The notes under the pieces were generated by a model. That model did not search any database. It was not told the DNA's origin and worked only from the letters and a program-made list of their open reading frames with translations. A stretch of 64,000 nucleotides of DNA. It comes from Candidatus Kuenenia stuttgartensis (GTDB lineage Bacteria > Planctomycetota > Planctomycetia > Isosphaerales > Isosphaeraceae). The DNA is taken from positions 1 to 64,000 of the forward strand of contig CAMBEP010000006.1 in the NCBI GenBank assembly GCA_945865635.1, written 5' to 3'. Within the stretch, counting starts at the first letter, position 1. Every line of letters starts with the position of its first letter. Shown in pieces: positions 51,549 to 60,271 of this stretch. A program made the position numbers and the translations under genes.

Positions 51549-52598
51549 ATGCCACTGACTCAGCCCCAAATCGACCCAGCCTTTGTATTTGACCTCTATC
51601 GAGGCCGTCTTTCGACAGAAATTCTCTGTGCAGTCGCCTGCCGGACCAGATTCTTTCAAGAGCTGGGCGCTTCGGGCTTATCCGCAGATGCCATCCAGGA
51701 ACGCCTGGGCTGGTCGCCTCGCGCCATTTCTGTAGTCACAACCGCACTTCGGGCCATGCAATTTCTCACAAAATCAGATAACGGCCTGTTTCAATCCACA
51801 CAAGCCGCTCGTTTATTCCTGAATTCAGAGAGCGAATTCGCTTTGACCGGATACTTGGGGCTCTCAGCCCAAAGCCCAACTGTCACAGCCTTTCTGGAAG
51901 CCATTCAGCGCCCTGCGCCATCCGCAACCACAGAACAGGGAACCGCATTTACCTTTCGGTCGGACAAGCCAAGCGCCATGGACGACCCAGACTTTGCCCG
52001 CTTCCTGACCATGTCGCTCGCAGGCCGAGGCCGCTGCGTTGCCCCTGTCGTGGCCGAAGTGGCAACACCAAATACAAATGACTCCACGCTTCTGGATATC
52101 GGCGGAGGCTCTGGCTTTTATTCCATCGCTTATCTCTTGGCCTACCCACAATTGAAAGCCGTGGTTTGGGATCGGCCTGAAGTCCTGAAAGTGGCCCATG
52201 AAAATGCAATCGCCCATGGAGTCGCCGATCGCCTGCAATGTATCGGAGGCGACATGTTCACAGACCCATTCCCGATTCAGGCCGACATGCTTCTGGTCTC
52301 AAACATTCTTCACGACTGGGATACCCCCGAAATTCATCACCTGCTCAGGCACTGGCATAACCAGAGCCCAACCGGGGCCCGCCTGATCCTGCACGACGTC
52401 TATTTAAATGACAACCTGGACGGCCCACTCCCCATTGCCCTCTATTCCGCCGATTTGTTCTATCTGACTGAAGGTCGTGCCTATAGTCGTGCCGAATACC
52501 TGCAATTCTTTCAGGAATCAGGCTGGTTTACAGATCCTGGCCAGAAAATTCGACCTACATCAGCACACTGTGGCATTTTGGATACTGTCAAGTTATAA
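51549..52598 (+). CDS. SAM-dependent O-methyltransferase (acetylserotonin-type)
   Basis: A 349-residue enzyme with the two-part plan of plant-type O-methyltransferases. An N-terminal winged-helix dimerisation domain (1-110, LSADAIQERLGWSPRAISVVTTALRAM) precedes the Rossmann domain with LLDIGGGSGFYSIAYL near residue 180, VWDRPEVLKVAHENA, GGDMFTDPFPIQADMLLVSNILHDW and the late LHDVYLND. The catalytic His-Asp context (NILHDWD) is present. It would methylate a hydroxyl group on a small molecule. It follows cysE by 58 bp on the same strand. Confidence 0.92.
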   Translation: MPLTQPQIDPAFVFDLYRGRLSTEILCAVACRTRFFQELGASGLSADAIQERLGWSPRAISVVTTALRAMQFLTKSDNGLFQSTQAARLFLNSESEFALTGYLGLSAQSPTVTAFLEAIQRPAPSATTEQGTAFTFRSDKPSAMDDPDFARFLTMSLAGRGRCVAPVVAEVATPNTNDSTLLDIGGGSGFYSIAYLLAYPQLKAVVWDRPEVLKVAHENAIAHGVADRLQCIGGDMFTDPFPIQADMLLVSNILHDWDTPEIHHLLRHWHNQSPTGARLILHDVYLNDNLDGPLPIALYSADLFYLTEGRAYSRAEYLQFFQESGWFTDPGQKIRPTSAHCGILDTVKL

Positions 52599-52669
52599 TC
52601 TACCCAGAACGGATCGTCGGTAGCCAGTTATAAACTCATTCTACAGCAACCACGGAAGGCAGGCTGATC

Positions 52670-53281
52670 ATGCAGGCGGATATCAAAAAGACACGAAAAC
52701 CCCGTCAGCCCAAGGTTATGCCTATACTGACCGGGCGTTTTGCGGCCATCGATTTCGAAACTGCCGATTACAGCCGTAACAGCGCTTGTGCCGTTTCAGT
52801 TTTTGTGGTCGAGAATGAGACGATTGTTGATCGCTTCACGAGCCTGATCCGCCCACCCTTCAGGCAATTCAGCTTCACCTATATCCACGGCATTACATGG
52901 AATGACGTCAAATCCAAACCAACATTCGGTGAAATCTGGCCCGACATTGCAATGCGCATTGAAAATGTCGATTTTCTCGCAGCACATAATGCATCGTTTG
53001 ACAGGTCTGTACTCAACGCATGCTGCGAAATGACAGCGAATGAACCAGCCAAGAGCCCATTCCTCTGTACTGTCAAACTTGCAAGGGCAACATGGAATAT
53101 TGTTCCCACCAAACTTTCCGATGTCGCTGGCCATCTGCAAATCCCGCTCCAGCATCACGATGCTGAATCCGATGCACACGCCTGCGCCCAAATCCTGCTC
53201 AAAGCCCGCGAAAAAGGCCTACTCTATGAAGATATTTACCTGAAATACACGCTCAAGCCGCCTAAAGCCAAGTCTTTTTAA
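52670..53281 (+). CDS. DEDDh exonuclease (DNA polymerase III epsilon-like)
   Basis: A 203-residue 3'-5' exonuclease domain protein. The motifs are AAIDFETADYSR (Exo I, Asp and Glu), LAAHNASFDRSVL (Exo II) and LQHHDAESDAHACAQILL (Exo III with His and Asp). The loop YIHGITWNDV is typical of the epsilon-like group. A basic N-terminal tail (KKTRKPRQPK) may bind nucleic acid. Start ATG at 52670. Confidence 0.92.
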   Translation: MQADIKKTRKPRQPKVMPILTGRFAAIDFETADYSRNSACAVSVFVVENETIVDRFTSLIRPPFRQFSFTYIHGITWNDVKSKPTFGEIWPDIAMRIENVDFLAAHNASFDRSVLNACCEMTANEPAKSPFLCTVKLARATWNIVPTKLSDVAGHLQIPLQHHDAESDAHACAQILLKAREKGLLYEDIYLKYTLKPPKAKSF

Positions 53282-53344
53282 TGTGTTGAACTTGTTCTGG
53301 TCCTAGACTTTGAGCGGCCATAAACCGCACATTTTTCTACCGAT

Positions 53345-53398
53345 GCCGGTGGCTCCACAAGCGTGTAGCCGGTGGTTTAGCGAAGCGACACCACCGGT
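53345..53398. repeat. REP-like inverted repeat
   Basis: GCCGGTGGT (53368-53376) pairs with ACCACCGGT (53390-53398) around a 13-base loop, and a third arm copy, GCCGGTGGC, lies at 53345-53353. It sits in the 255-bp gap between two converging genes, where it could also serve as a bidirectional terminator. It looks like a repetitive extragenic palindrome. Confidence 0.6.
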
Positions 53399-53536
53399 CA
53401 GCGAAAGACAAATACCCATTTTTTTTCATGATTTTAACGCACCATGATAAGGTCCCACCCTTGGCAATGTGTCATTTGTTATCGCGTAGATTAACCATAT
53501 CCAGATTAAACTATCGGACAGAGACTTGATGGTAAA

Positions 53537-55033
53537 TCAACGGGAATGAAATGATGAGCCATTCTCAGGCACCGAAGGCAATCCAAATCGGCTGGCTCGA
53601 ATTAGCAAAACAAGCCATAAACTCATGCCAGTCAGAAATGTGGGCAAGCCAGCCCATTCCTCAACCCAGGCATAAGGGCGGCCGGTTCCAATAATACCAC
53701 CCACGGCATTGTCGAATAGGTCGAAGCCGATGATCCAGAGCAAATAGGTTGTGAGCACAAACTGTAAAATCCTGTCGGTTTTGATCTGGTCGGCATTCTG
53801 GGCAAACCAGTAGGGCAGAATCAGAAACAAGACCATTTGATATTGCAAAAAACCGACTCGATAAAAAATCAGGGTCGTTAAAATCGATAGAAACACCATA
53901 TGGCTGACTTCTGTCCAGCGCACGAGATTTAATGCAAAAACGATCGTCAGCATCACAAGCATGACCGGCAAAGCCCAGGAATCAAGATCGACTGGTTCGC
54001 TACTAAAGATTTTCAATGGGGAATGGATTCCACGCAGGTATCGCCAAACGGATATCAGACTTGAGCCCCGCTCCGATGCAAAAAGCAATGGCCGAAATGT
54101 TGAAAATCCCCATATCCAACATGCAATCGCCATCCCCGAAATGATCATGAAAATCGCTGTAAGAAAGGTTCGTACTCTCAAGTCTCTGCGTAAAGGGCCT
54201 CTAACGACCAAAAATGGAATCGCCACGGCCGGCAGAAACTTTAAAAGAAAACCTGCACCGATAAGTGCGCCTGCTTGAATCTGTTTCTGGCTGAGATGAA
54301 AATGCAAGGCGGCCACGATCAGGACCGCCATCAGTACATCAAAGTGGCCATAAAATGCAATCTCAAGCCAGATCCCAGGGTTGAAAAGCCAGCCAATCAA
54401 TAATCTTTGGGGCCACCCCCGAAGACCTGCCTCGCTTTCATAAATATCGAGAATCCAAACACAAAACAGCAAATATACCAGTGCAAAACAGATTTTGGGC
54501 AACATCGGGTTGATCGCGGCAGGAATGGCAAATAGGTTGAAAAGCGGTCCATAAGCATTGAGGATGATCCCTGACTCAGGCTGAATCCACCAGGGATTAT
54601 TTCCACGGATAATTTCATTCCAGATTTGAATGTGTGCGACATAATCCTGGCGGGGTCCAAATAATACAGTTAGGCCTAGAAATAGACCCCCTGCGATGAT
54701 CATCAAGAATTTGATCGGATTTGATAATCGGCTTCGCTGGATCAGGTAAATCAAAACGAGATGAGCAACCCCGGCGAAAACGACTGCGAATTCTAGATCC
54801 GTCCAAAGCCCCATATAATAGTCTAGCGGTTTCTTGCTGGCCCGGCCTGCGAAAAATCGATTCAGTGGCTCAGGCCCAAGCCCTTCATAAGCATTTGAAA
54901 TCAAGGAGGGAACGAGGGTTTCAGCCAAAACCACCCAGAGGCAAAGTCCTGAAAGATTCAGGGCCATGGCAATCCGGAAACGGTTTTCTATCACTTTTCG
55001 CACGATTGACTGCATTCTGGATTTCATTTCCAT
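53537..55033 (-). CDS. Polyprenyl-phosphate-dependent mannosyltransferase-like membrane glycosyltransferase (GT87-like)
   Basis: A 498-residue integral membrane protein with about ten or eleven TM helices. The GT-C-type features are a first periplasmic loop with acidic DYVAHIQIWNEIIRGNNPWWIQPESGIILNAYGPLFN, then GWLFNPGIWLEIAFYGHFDVLMAVLIVAALH and FLLKFLPAVAIPFLVV. This pattern matches DUF2029/GT87 mannosyltransferases, which use polyprenyl-phosphate sugars at the outer face of the membrane. No other glycosylation gene is adjacent. Confidence 0.8.
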   Translation of the reverse strand: MEMKSRMQSIVRKVIENRFRIAMALNLSGLCLWVVLAETLVPSLISNAYEGLGPEPLNRFFAGRASKKPLDYYMGLWTDLEFAVVFAGVAHLVLIYLIQRSRLSNPIKFLMIIAGGLFLGLTVLFGPRQDYVAHIQIWNEIIRGNNPWWIQPESGIILNAYGPLFNLFAIPAAINPMLPKICFALVYLLFCVWILDIYESEAGLRGWPQRLLIGWLFNPGIWLEIAFYGHFDVLMAVLIVAALHFHLSQKQIQAGALIGAGFLLKFLPAVAIPFLVVRGPLRRDLRVRTFLTAIFMIISGMAIACWIWGFSTFRPLLFASERGSSLISVWRYLRGIHSPLKIFSSEPVDLDSWALPVMLVMLTIVFALNLVRWTEVSHMVFLSILTTLIFYRVGFLQYQMVLFLILPYWFAQNADQIKTDRILQFVLTTYLLWIIGFDLFDNAVGGIIGTGRPYAWVEEWAGLPTFLTGMSLWLVLLIRASRFGLPSVPENGSSFHSR

Positions 55034-55234
55034 CCGCTCTGGATTTCACAGGAAAACTCAATGATTCGGGATTAAATCAGGCCTTGCGGTTGCACAATCA
55101 GTGCTTGCGACTGCCTCATCTTTCTCAGGTGTCGGAAGTGCAATTGGATGGCTGCGAAATAGCCGCTTAGATCATTTAGATAAAACCCTTGCCTGCCCGA
55201 CTCGCGACTGCGTTGAAATGAGAGTTTCCCGGAT

Positions 55235-56677
55235 TTAAGCCAAAATCGGTTTCACCACATTTCCAAATACATCTGTCAGGCGATAGTCGCGGCCACCAAA
55301 GCGATAGGTCAGGCGGGTGTGATCCACCCCCATTGCGTGCAGAATTGTGGCATGCAGGTCGTGCATGGTGACGACATCGGAGACGGCCCGATAGCCGAAT
55401 TCGTCGGTCGCCCCATAAGCCATGCCACCCTTGACGGCCCCGCCGGCGAGCCAGCAGGAGAAGCCTTGCGGGTTGTGGTCGCGACCGTCTGTGCCTTGGC
55501 CGAATGGGGTTCTGCCAAATTCACTGCTGCAAACCAGCAGCGTGTCCTGCCAAAGCCCGCGTGATTTCAGGTCGTGAATCAGAGCGCCAATCGGCTGATC
55601 AACCGATCGGGCGCATCGGCCGTGCTCCTCACGCATGCTGCCGTGTGAATCCCACGGCGACACAAATCGCAAGCCATTGACCATTGTCAGTTCCACAAAC
55701 CTCACGCCACGCTCGATCAAACGCCGCGCAATCAAGGCCTCTTTGGCATATCGGGCCATGATGGGGTCGGCTGAATCCACGCCATAGAGAGCTTTGGTTG
55801 CAGCCGATTCCGTGGCCACATCGGCGGCCTCGGGCACGGCCGATTGCATATTTGCAGCCAATTCCATCGTCCGCACTGCCGACTCCACAGCCTGGCCTTC
55901 GTCGCCCAGCCGATGACGAAATTCATGGTCGGCCGAGCGGATAAAATCCAATGACATTCGCTGTTTTGCAGACGAATGCGCAGGCGTGATGTTCTCAACA
56001 ATCGGCCCCTGGCCACCCACATGAAAAAAGGCCCCTGTGTGCTCGGCAGGCAAAAAGCCGCTGGCATAGCAGCCCACCCCGCCCAGCGGAATCATCCCGC
56101 CATTGAGCACCACAAAGCCAGGCAAATTGCTGTTCTCAGTGCCAAGCCCATAACTGGCCCAGGCCCCCACGCTTGGGCGGCCCTGAACGCCGCTGCCGGT
56201 GTGCACAAAGTAACACGCCTGAGCATGCTCCGGAAATTCACTTGTCAGGGATCGAATCACGCAGAGGTCATCGGCATGACGCGCAAGGTGCGGAAAAAGG
56301 TCGCTGATGGGCAGGCCCGACTGGCCTCTCGGCCTGAAGGGCCAGAGCGAGGGGAGGATTTTGCCGATCTGGTCGAACTGGGTGGCGTCGATCCGCATGG
56401 GGAACGGCTTGCCAGCGTCGGTCGCCAGCCGCGGCTTAGGGTCGAAGGTGTCCACCTGCGACATCCCTCCATCCATAAAAAGAAAAATCACATGCTTGGC
56501 ACGCGGCTTGAAATGAGGCTCGGCCAAGGCTCCTGAAGTCTCAGCAGAGGCCTTGCCGCCGCCTGTCGGGCTGGCCAGCAGGCCAGCCATCGCCAATTGA
56601 CCAAACCCGGCGGCGTGGCGGGCCAGCCACTGACGGCGAGAGAGCAGATGATGATATGGAATGGATGGGTTTTGCAT
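55235..56677 (-). CDS. DUF1501 protein, first copy (Tat-exported)
   Basis: A 480-residue protein of the DUF1501 family (alkaline-phosphatase/sulfatase-like fold). A Tat-like signal is at residues 13-38 (LSRRQWLARHAAGFGQLAMA). The domain begins KHVIFLFMDGGMSQVDTFDPKP and later shows GPVFDLTMVNGLRF-type RFVELTMVNGLRF, CSSEFGRTPF, and the ending MHDLHATILHAMGVDH with HxH-like residues. It lies 28 bp downstream of the PSD1 gene in the same operon. Function unknown; family partners are always PSD1 proteins in planctomycetes. Confidence 0.93.
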   Translation of the reverse strand: MQNPSIPYHHLLSRRQWLARHAAGFGQLAMAGLLASPTGGGKASAETSGALAEPHFKPRAKHVIFLFMDGGMSQVDTFDPKPRLATDAGKPFPMRIDATQFDQIGKILPSLWPFRPRGQSGLPISDLFPHLARHADDLCVIRSLTSEFPEHAQACYFVHTGSGVQGRPSVGAWASYGLGTENSNLPGFVVLNGGMIPLGGVGCYASGFLPAEHTGAFFHVGGQGPIVENITPAHSSAKQRMSLDFIRSADHEFRHRLGDEGQAVESAVRTMELAANMQSAVPEAADVATESAATKALYGVDSADPIMARYAKEALIARRLIERGVRFVELTMVNGLRFVSPWDSHGSMREEHGRCARSVDQPIGALIHDLKSRGLWQDTLLVCSSEFGRTPFGQGTDGRDHNPQGFSCWLAGGAVKGGMAYGATDEFGYRAVSDVVTMHDLHATILHAMGVDHTRLTYRFGGRDYRLTDVFGNVVKPILA

Positions 56678-56705
56678 TTAGATTTGACCTTTCAGGATTT
56701 TCAGC

Positions 56706-59700
56706 TTAATCCAGGTACAAGAATTCTTTGGTTTCAAAGAGGGCCTGAGCGAGGTCGGACCACTGATTGCCGGCCTTCAGGTAAGACTTTGCTCGCTGGA
56801 TTTCATTTTCTGTTGGCAATCGACCAAGAATGCGTCTGTAAATCGATTTCATCTTCGCCGTCTCATCCATTGTTGCATTTGCTGCAAATAGCTGGCCAAG
56901 CCGCTCGGCTTCACCCTTGACAAACGGGTCGTTCATCAATGCCAAGGCCTGGGCTGGCTGATTACTCACATTGCGCTTGCCCACAGTCAGGGTCGGCCGG
57001 GGGCGGTCGAAAATTTCGAGGAATTCGACTGGAAAATTCTTTCTGACATTTAAATACAAACTGCGTCGGCCCATGCCGTCCACAGGGCCTGAAATAGGCT
57101 TCTTGTCGTCGGTCAGGCCGGGCGGTTGGGGGGTTGGCAGAGGCAGCCCATAAAGCGTGCGGTCAAGCCTGCCCGAGGCAGTCAGAATGGCATCACGCAG
57201 GCTTTCGGCATCAAGACGCTTGAGCGAGGCATGAGATAGAAGCCGATTGGTGGGGTCAACCTGATGGGCCTGCTTCGAGCCCAGGCTTTGCTGACGATAG
57301 GCCTGGCTGGTCAGAAGCAGACGTGTCATTTTCTTGATCGACCAGTCATCGCTTTGAAATTGCAATGCAAGCCAGTCCAGCAGTTCCGGGTGCGATGGCG
57401 GTTCGCCCATATGGCCGACATTATCCACCGTCGAAAACAGGCCCTGACCGAAATACCACGACCAGATTCGATTGGCGATCACCCGGGAAACGAGCGGGTT
57501 GCCAGGTTCAGTGAGCGATTCAGCCAATTGCAATCGCGATGGACTTGGATTTAATCCAGACGTATTTTTGGGCCCGAATAGTTGCAATGCCCCAGGCGGT
57601 GTGGCTGGGCCTAGGTGCTTGTGGTCGCCCCGAATAAAGACTTGCTGGGTCAATTCCGATTTTGCATTTTCAGAAACTCCCACAGATCTGGGACTCAAAT
57701 CAATCTTTTCTTCGGCAGCCCGAAAGGCCTGAATTGCTTGTGAAAGCTGCGAACCGGCCGTGGTCGAATTGGGCAGCAACTGATGATCGATCAAGTCTTG
57801 CAATAATGCGGCTTGTGTGTCCGTCAGTTGGTCGAATTCAAAGGCAAGCACCGCTTCATGTATCGATCTGGCAAGTTGAAATGCAATCGCAGCGGGGCTG
57901 AGTTCACCAATCCATGCAGGGGCCGTAAGTGCTGCCGAATCCTCATTCACTTTCTCGTTATTTTCATGATGCACGACATATTTCATACCAACGCCTGATC
58001 TGCCGTCACGCGGCAATTGATTGAGGTCGCGAATGACGGTGGTTGATGGCATTTCATCGCGCGTGACCAACTCCAGATAGGCCTGCTGGCCCTTCCAGAT
58101 ATCGCGCACCGGCAGTCTCAGCCATGTCAGTCGCGGGCTATTCAGGATGGGGGTCACGCCTCCAAATAAAATGTCAACTCCCTGAAAATTGTCGACCACC
58201 AGCCGCAGCCGTGCATTGGATGTGCCTGAAACCAGCACGGAAAAGGTGCCGCCGGTCAGTTTGAATTCGGGTGAACGAAGTGTGGTGCCAAGCTTGTCGG
58301 AAATGGAGTCGGAATAAAACCCTGAAGGCCGGATGGCTTCCATGACTTGCTCGGGCTTGGATCCAAGCCGAAACGAGCCAGCCTTGGAAAATTCCGGGGT
58401 GAATGTCGTATTTAATGTCCAGCCCTTGGGAAATCGGCCCGGGTTTGAGAAATCAGCCAGAAGTGTTTGCTTGTTGCCAGGCTTTTTCCAGCTTGCCAAG
58501 CCTTGTTCAGCCAGGGCCTGAACGGCTTTTGTCCAAGTGGTTTTTAGGTCTGTTTTGGTTGTCATCGCCTGATGGGCCATGGCTATGGGATAGGCCCACT
58601 TTTGGGGCGATGCGGCAGCGGCCTGGAAGAACTTTGCCAGATTGGGGTCCAATGGCTTACCAGGTACAAATGCATCCGCAATGGTGCGGCTTAATTTTGC
58701 AAGTGCATCGGCCCAACTGACATCTATCTGCGTTTTCAAGAGATGTTTCTTGGCATCAGCTAGAAGAACTTTCGGCTTGATTGCATTTGGGTCGGCCAGG
58801 CTGTGCACTGTGGCACGCGCTGTACGAAATGTTCCATAAAGCTTATAAAAATCGTCGGTACCAATCGGGTCGAATTTGTGGTCGTGGCAGCGGGCGCAGG
58901 CGATGGTCAGGCCCAGAAAGGTTTTGCCGAAGGTGTCCACCTGGTTGTCGATAACCGAGACTTCTTCATTCTTGACATCCACCGGTGAATGATAATATTC
59001 CACAAACCGCATCCACGACGTGCCCACGGGCGACTGGGCCAGCCCCGTGGCCGGATCGCGGCGGGCCGGATGCATTAAGTCGCCGGCCAGATGCTCTTGC
59101 AGTAATTGATTGTAGGGCAGGTCCTGGTTGAAGGCTCGGATGAGATAGTCGCGAAAGGCCCAGGAATAAGGAATCAGGGCGTCCTGTTCGGATCCAACCG
59201 TCTCCGTATAATGTGTCAGGTCCATCCACCGACGTGCCATGCGCTCGCCATAATGTGGCGAATTTAAAAGCCTATCAACCAGATTCGTATAAGCTTCTGG
59301 GGATTTGTCGTTTAAAAACGATTCAATTTCCAGTTCTGTGGGGGGCAGGCCCAGCAGGTCGAAATATAATCGCCTGAGAAGCGTTTCCCGATCGGCTTCG
59401 GCTGAGAGTTGCAACGGATTCGATTTGAGCCTGTCTGAAATAAATTTATCCACAGGGTTTTGATAATGAGATTCCGGCGGCTGGGCTTTTTGAATCGGTT
59501 GAAACGACCACCAGTCCAAGCGTTTTTTGAAAGTTTCCTGCCAGCCCGACTGGACCAGATTTTGCGAAGGCTGGCTGGAAATGGCTCGTGGGTCGTGGGC
59601 ACCGTCCAGAATCCAGGTCTTGAAGTCATTGATCACCGAATCTGCCAGTTTTCCTTTGGGCGGCATGTTTTCGGTGTCGCCCTGATAGCGGATTGCCAGA

Positions 59701-59999
59701 AAGAGCGGCGATTCTTCGGGCTTGCCCGCCACCACTACGGCCCCGCCATCGCCGCCCTTGGCCAGGCCAGCTTTGGTGTCAAGCTGAAGGCCGCCCTTGA
59801 TGAATTTTGAAGTACTGGAGTGGCATTCAAAACAATTGTTGACGAGCACAGGGCGAATTTTTGATTCAAAAAAAGTGGTCTTTTGGTCTTGGGCATAATT
59901 TGGTTGCTGCGTCCACAAGAGCAGTGTGAAATTTGCCATGGCAAAGCGGCACAAAGCGGATGATGGCCAAGATTTGTACACGCGGAAAAGTTTCTTCAT
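56706..59999 (-). CDS. PSCyt1/DUF1549/DUF1553 cytochrome-type protein, large copy
   Basis: A 1097-residue secreted protein. After an export segment (residues 16-36) comes a PSCyt1 domain with the heme motif C56-F-E-C-H60, then the DUF1549 domain (about 190-400) with a second CxxCH (CARCHDHKFDPIG) near residue 367. A long insert follows (about 500-750) that has a carbohydrate-binding-like beta-rich part (FRLGSKPEQVM, RLRLVVDNFQGVDIL). The DUF1553 domain with NRIWSWYFGQGLFSTVDNVGHMGEPPSHPELLDWLA, PRPTLTVGKRNVSNQPAQALALMNDPF closes the protein. Start is the ATG at 59999, 27 codons inside a longer open frame, where the signal peptide begins normally. Confidence 0.93.
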   Translation of the reverse strand: MKKLFRVYKSWPSSALCRFAMANFTLLLWTQQPNYAQDQKTTFFESKIRPVLVNNCFECHSSTSKFIKGGLQLDTKAGLAKGGDGGAVVVAGKPEESPLFLAIRYQGDTENMPPKGKLADSVINDFKTWILDGAHDPRAISSQPSQNLVQSGWQETFKKRLDWWSFQPIQKAQPPESHYQNPVDKFISDRLKSNPLQLSAEADRETLLRRLYFDLLGLPPTELEIESFLNDKSPEAYTNLVDRLLNSPHYGERMARRWMDLTHYTETVGSEQDALIPYSWAFRDYLIRAFNQDLPYNQLLQEHLAGDLMHPARRDPATGLAQSPVGTSWMRFVEYYHSPVDVKNEEVSVIDNQVDTFGKTFLGLTIACARCHDHKFDPIGTDDFYKLYGTFRTARATVHSLADPNAIKPKVLLADAKKHLLKTQIDVSWADALAKLSRTIADAFVPGKPLDPNLAKFFQAAAASPQKWAYPIAMAHQAMTTKTDLKTTWTKAVQALAEQGLASWKKPGNKQTLLADFSNPGRFPKGWTLNTTFTPEFSKAGSFRLGSKPEQVMEAIRPSGFYSDSISDKLGTTLRSPEFKLTGGTFSVLVSGTSNARLRLVVDNFQGVDILFGGVTPILNSPRLTWLRLPVRDIWKGQQAYLELVTRDEMPSTTVIRDLNQLPRDGRSGVGMKYVVHHENNEKVNEDSAALTAPAWIGELSPAAIAFQLARSIHEAVLAFEFDQLTDTQAALLQDLIDHQLLPNSTTAGSQLSQAIQAFRAAEEKIDLSPRSVGVSENAKSELTQQVFIRGDHKHLGPATPPGALQLFGPKNTSGLNPSPSRLQLAESLTEPGNPLVSRVIANRIWSWYFGQGLFSTVDNVGHMGEPPSHPELLDWLALQFQSDDWSIKKMTRLLLTSQAYRQQSLGSKQAHQVDPTNRLLSHASLKRLDAESLRDAILTASGRLDRTLYGLPLPTPQPPGLTDDKKPISGPVDGMGRRSLYLNVRKNFPVEFLEIFDRPRPTLTVGKRNVSNQPAQALALMNDPFVKGEAERLGQLFAANATMDETAKMKSIYRRILGRLPTENEIQRAKSYLKAGNQWSDLAQALFETKEFLYLD

Positions 60000-60271
60000 G
60001 ATCGGTGGCAGTCCCGGGTTGGCAACGCCGTTTGGGTAGGTTAAGATTATAAGATAACGCAATCCTGCCTTGACTGCCATGGATGACAGGTTTGAATCCT
60101 AAACGGGTCGTCCTATTCAAAGCACCTGTAAGCTCAAGAATGTCTCAATGCACATGCTTTTCAGAAGAACCGATCTTGGTAATCAGTGTCCTTTGAAAAA
60201 AAAGGTTGATTCCTCCGAGGTTTGGACGATTACCTGAAAGGTTTTTTGCTGATGAGGAGAACCATGCGACC

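Noticed and set aside
60085-60115. T-loop-like GGTTTGAATCC, possible tRNA
   Set aside because: The flanking bases do not pair as a T-stem and no anticodon or acceptor stem is found around it.
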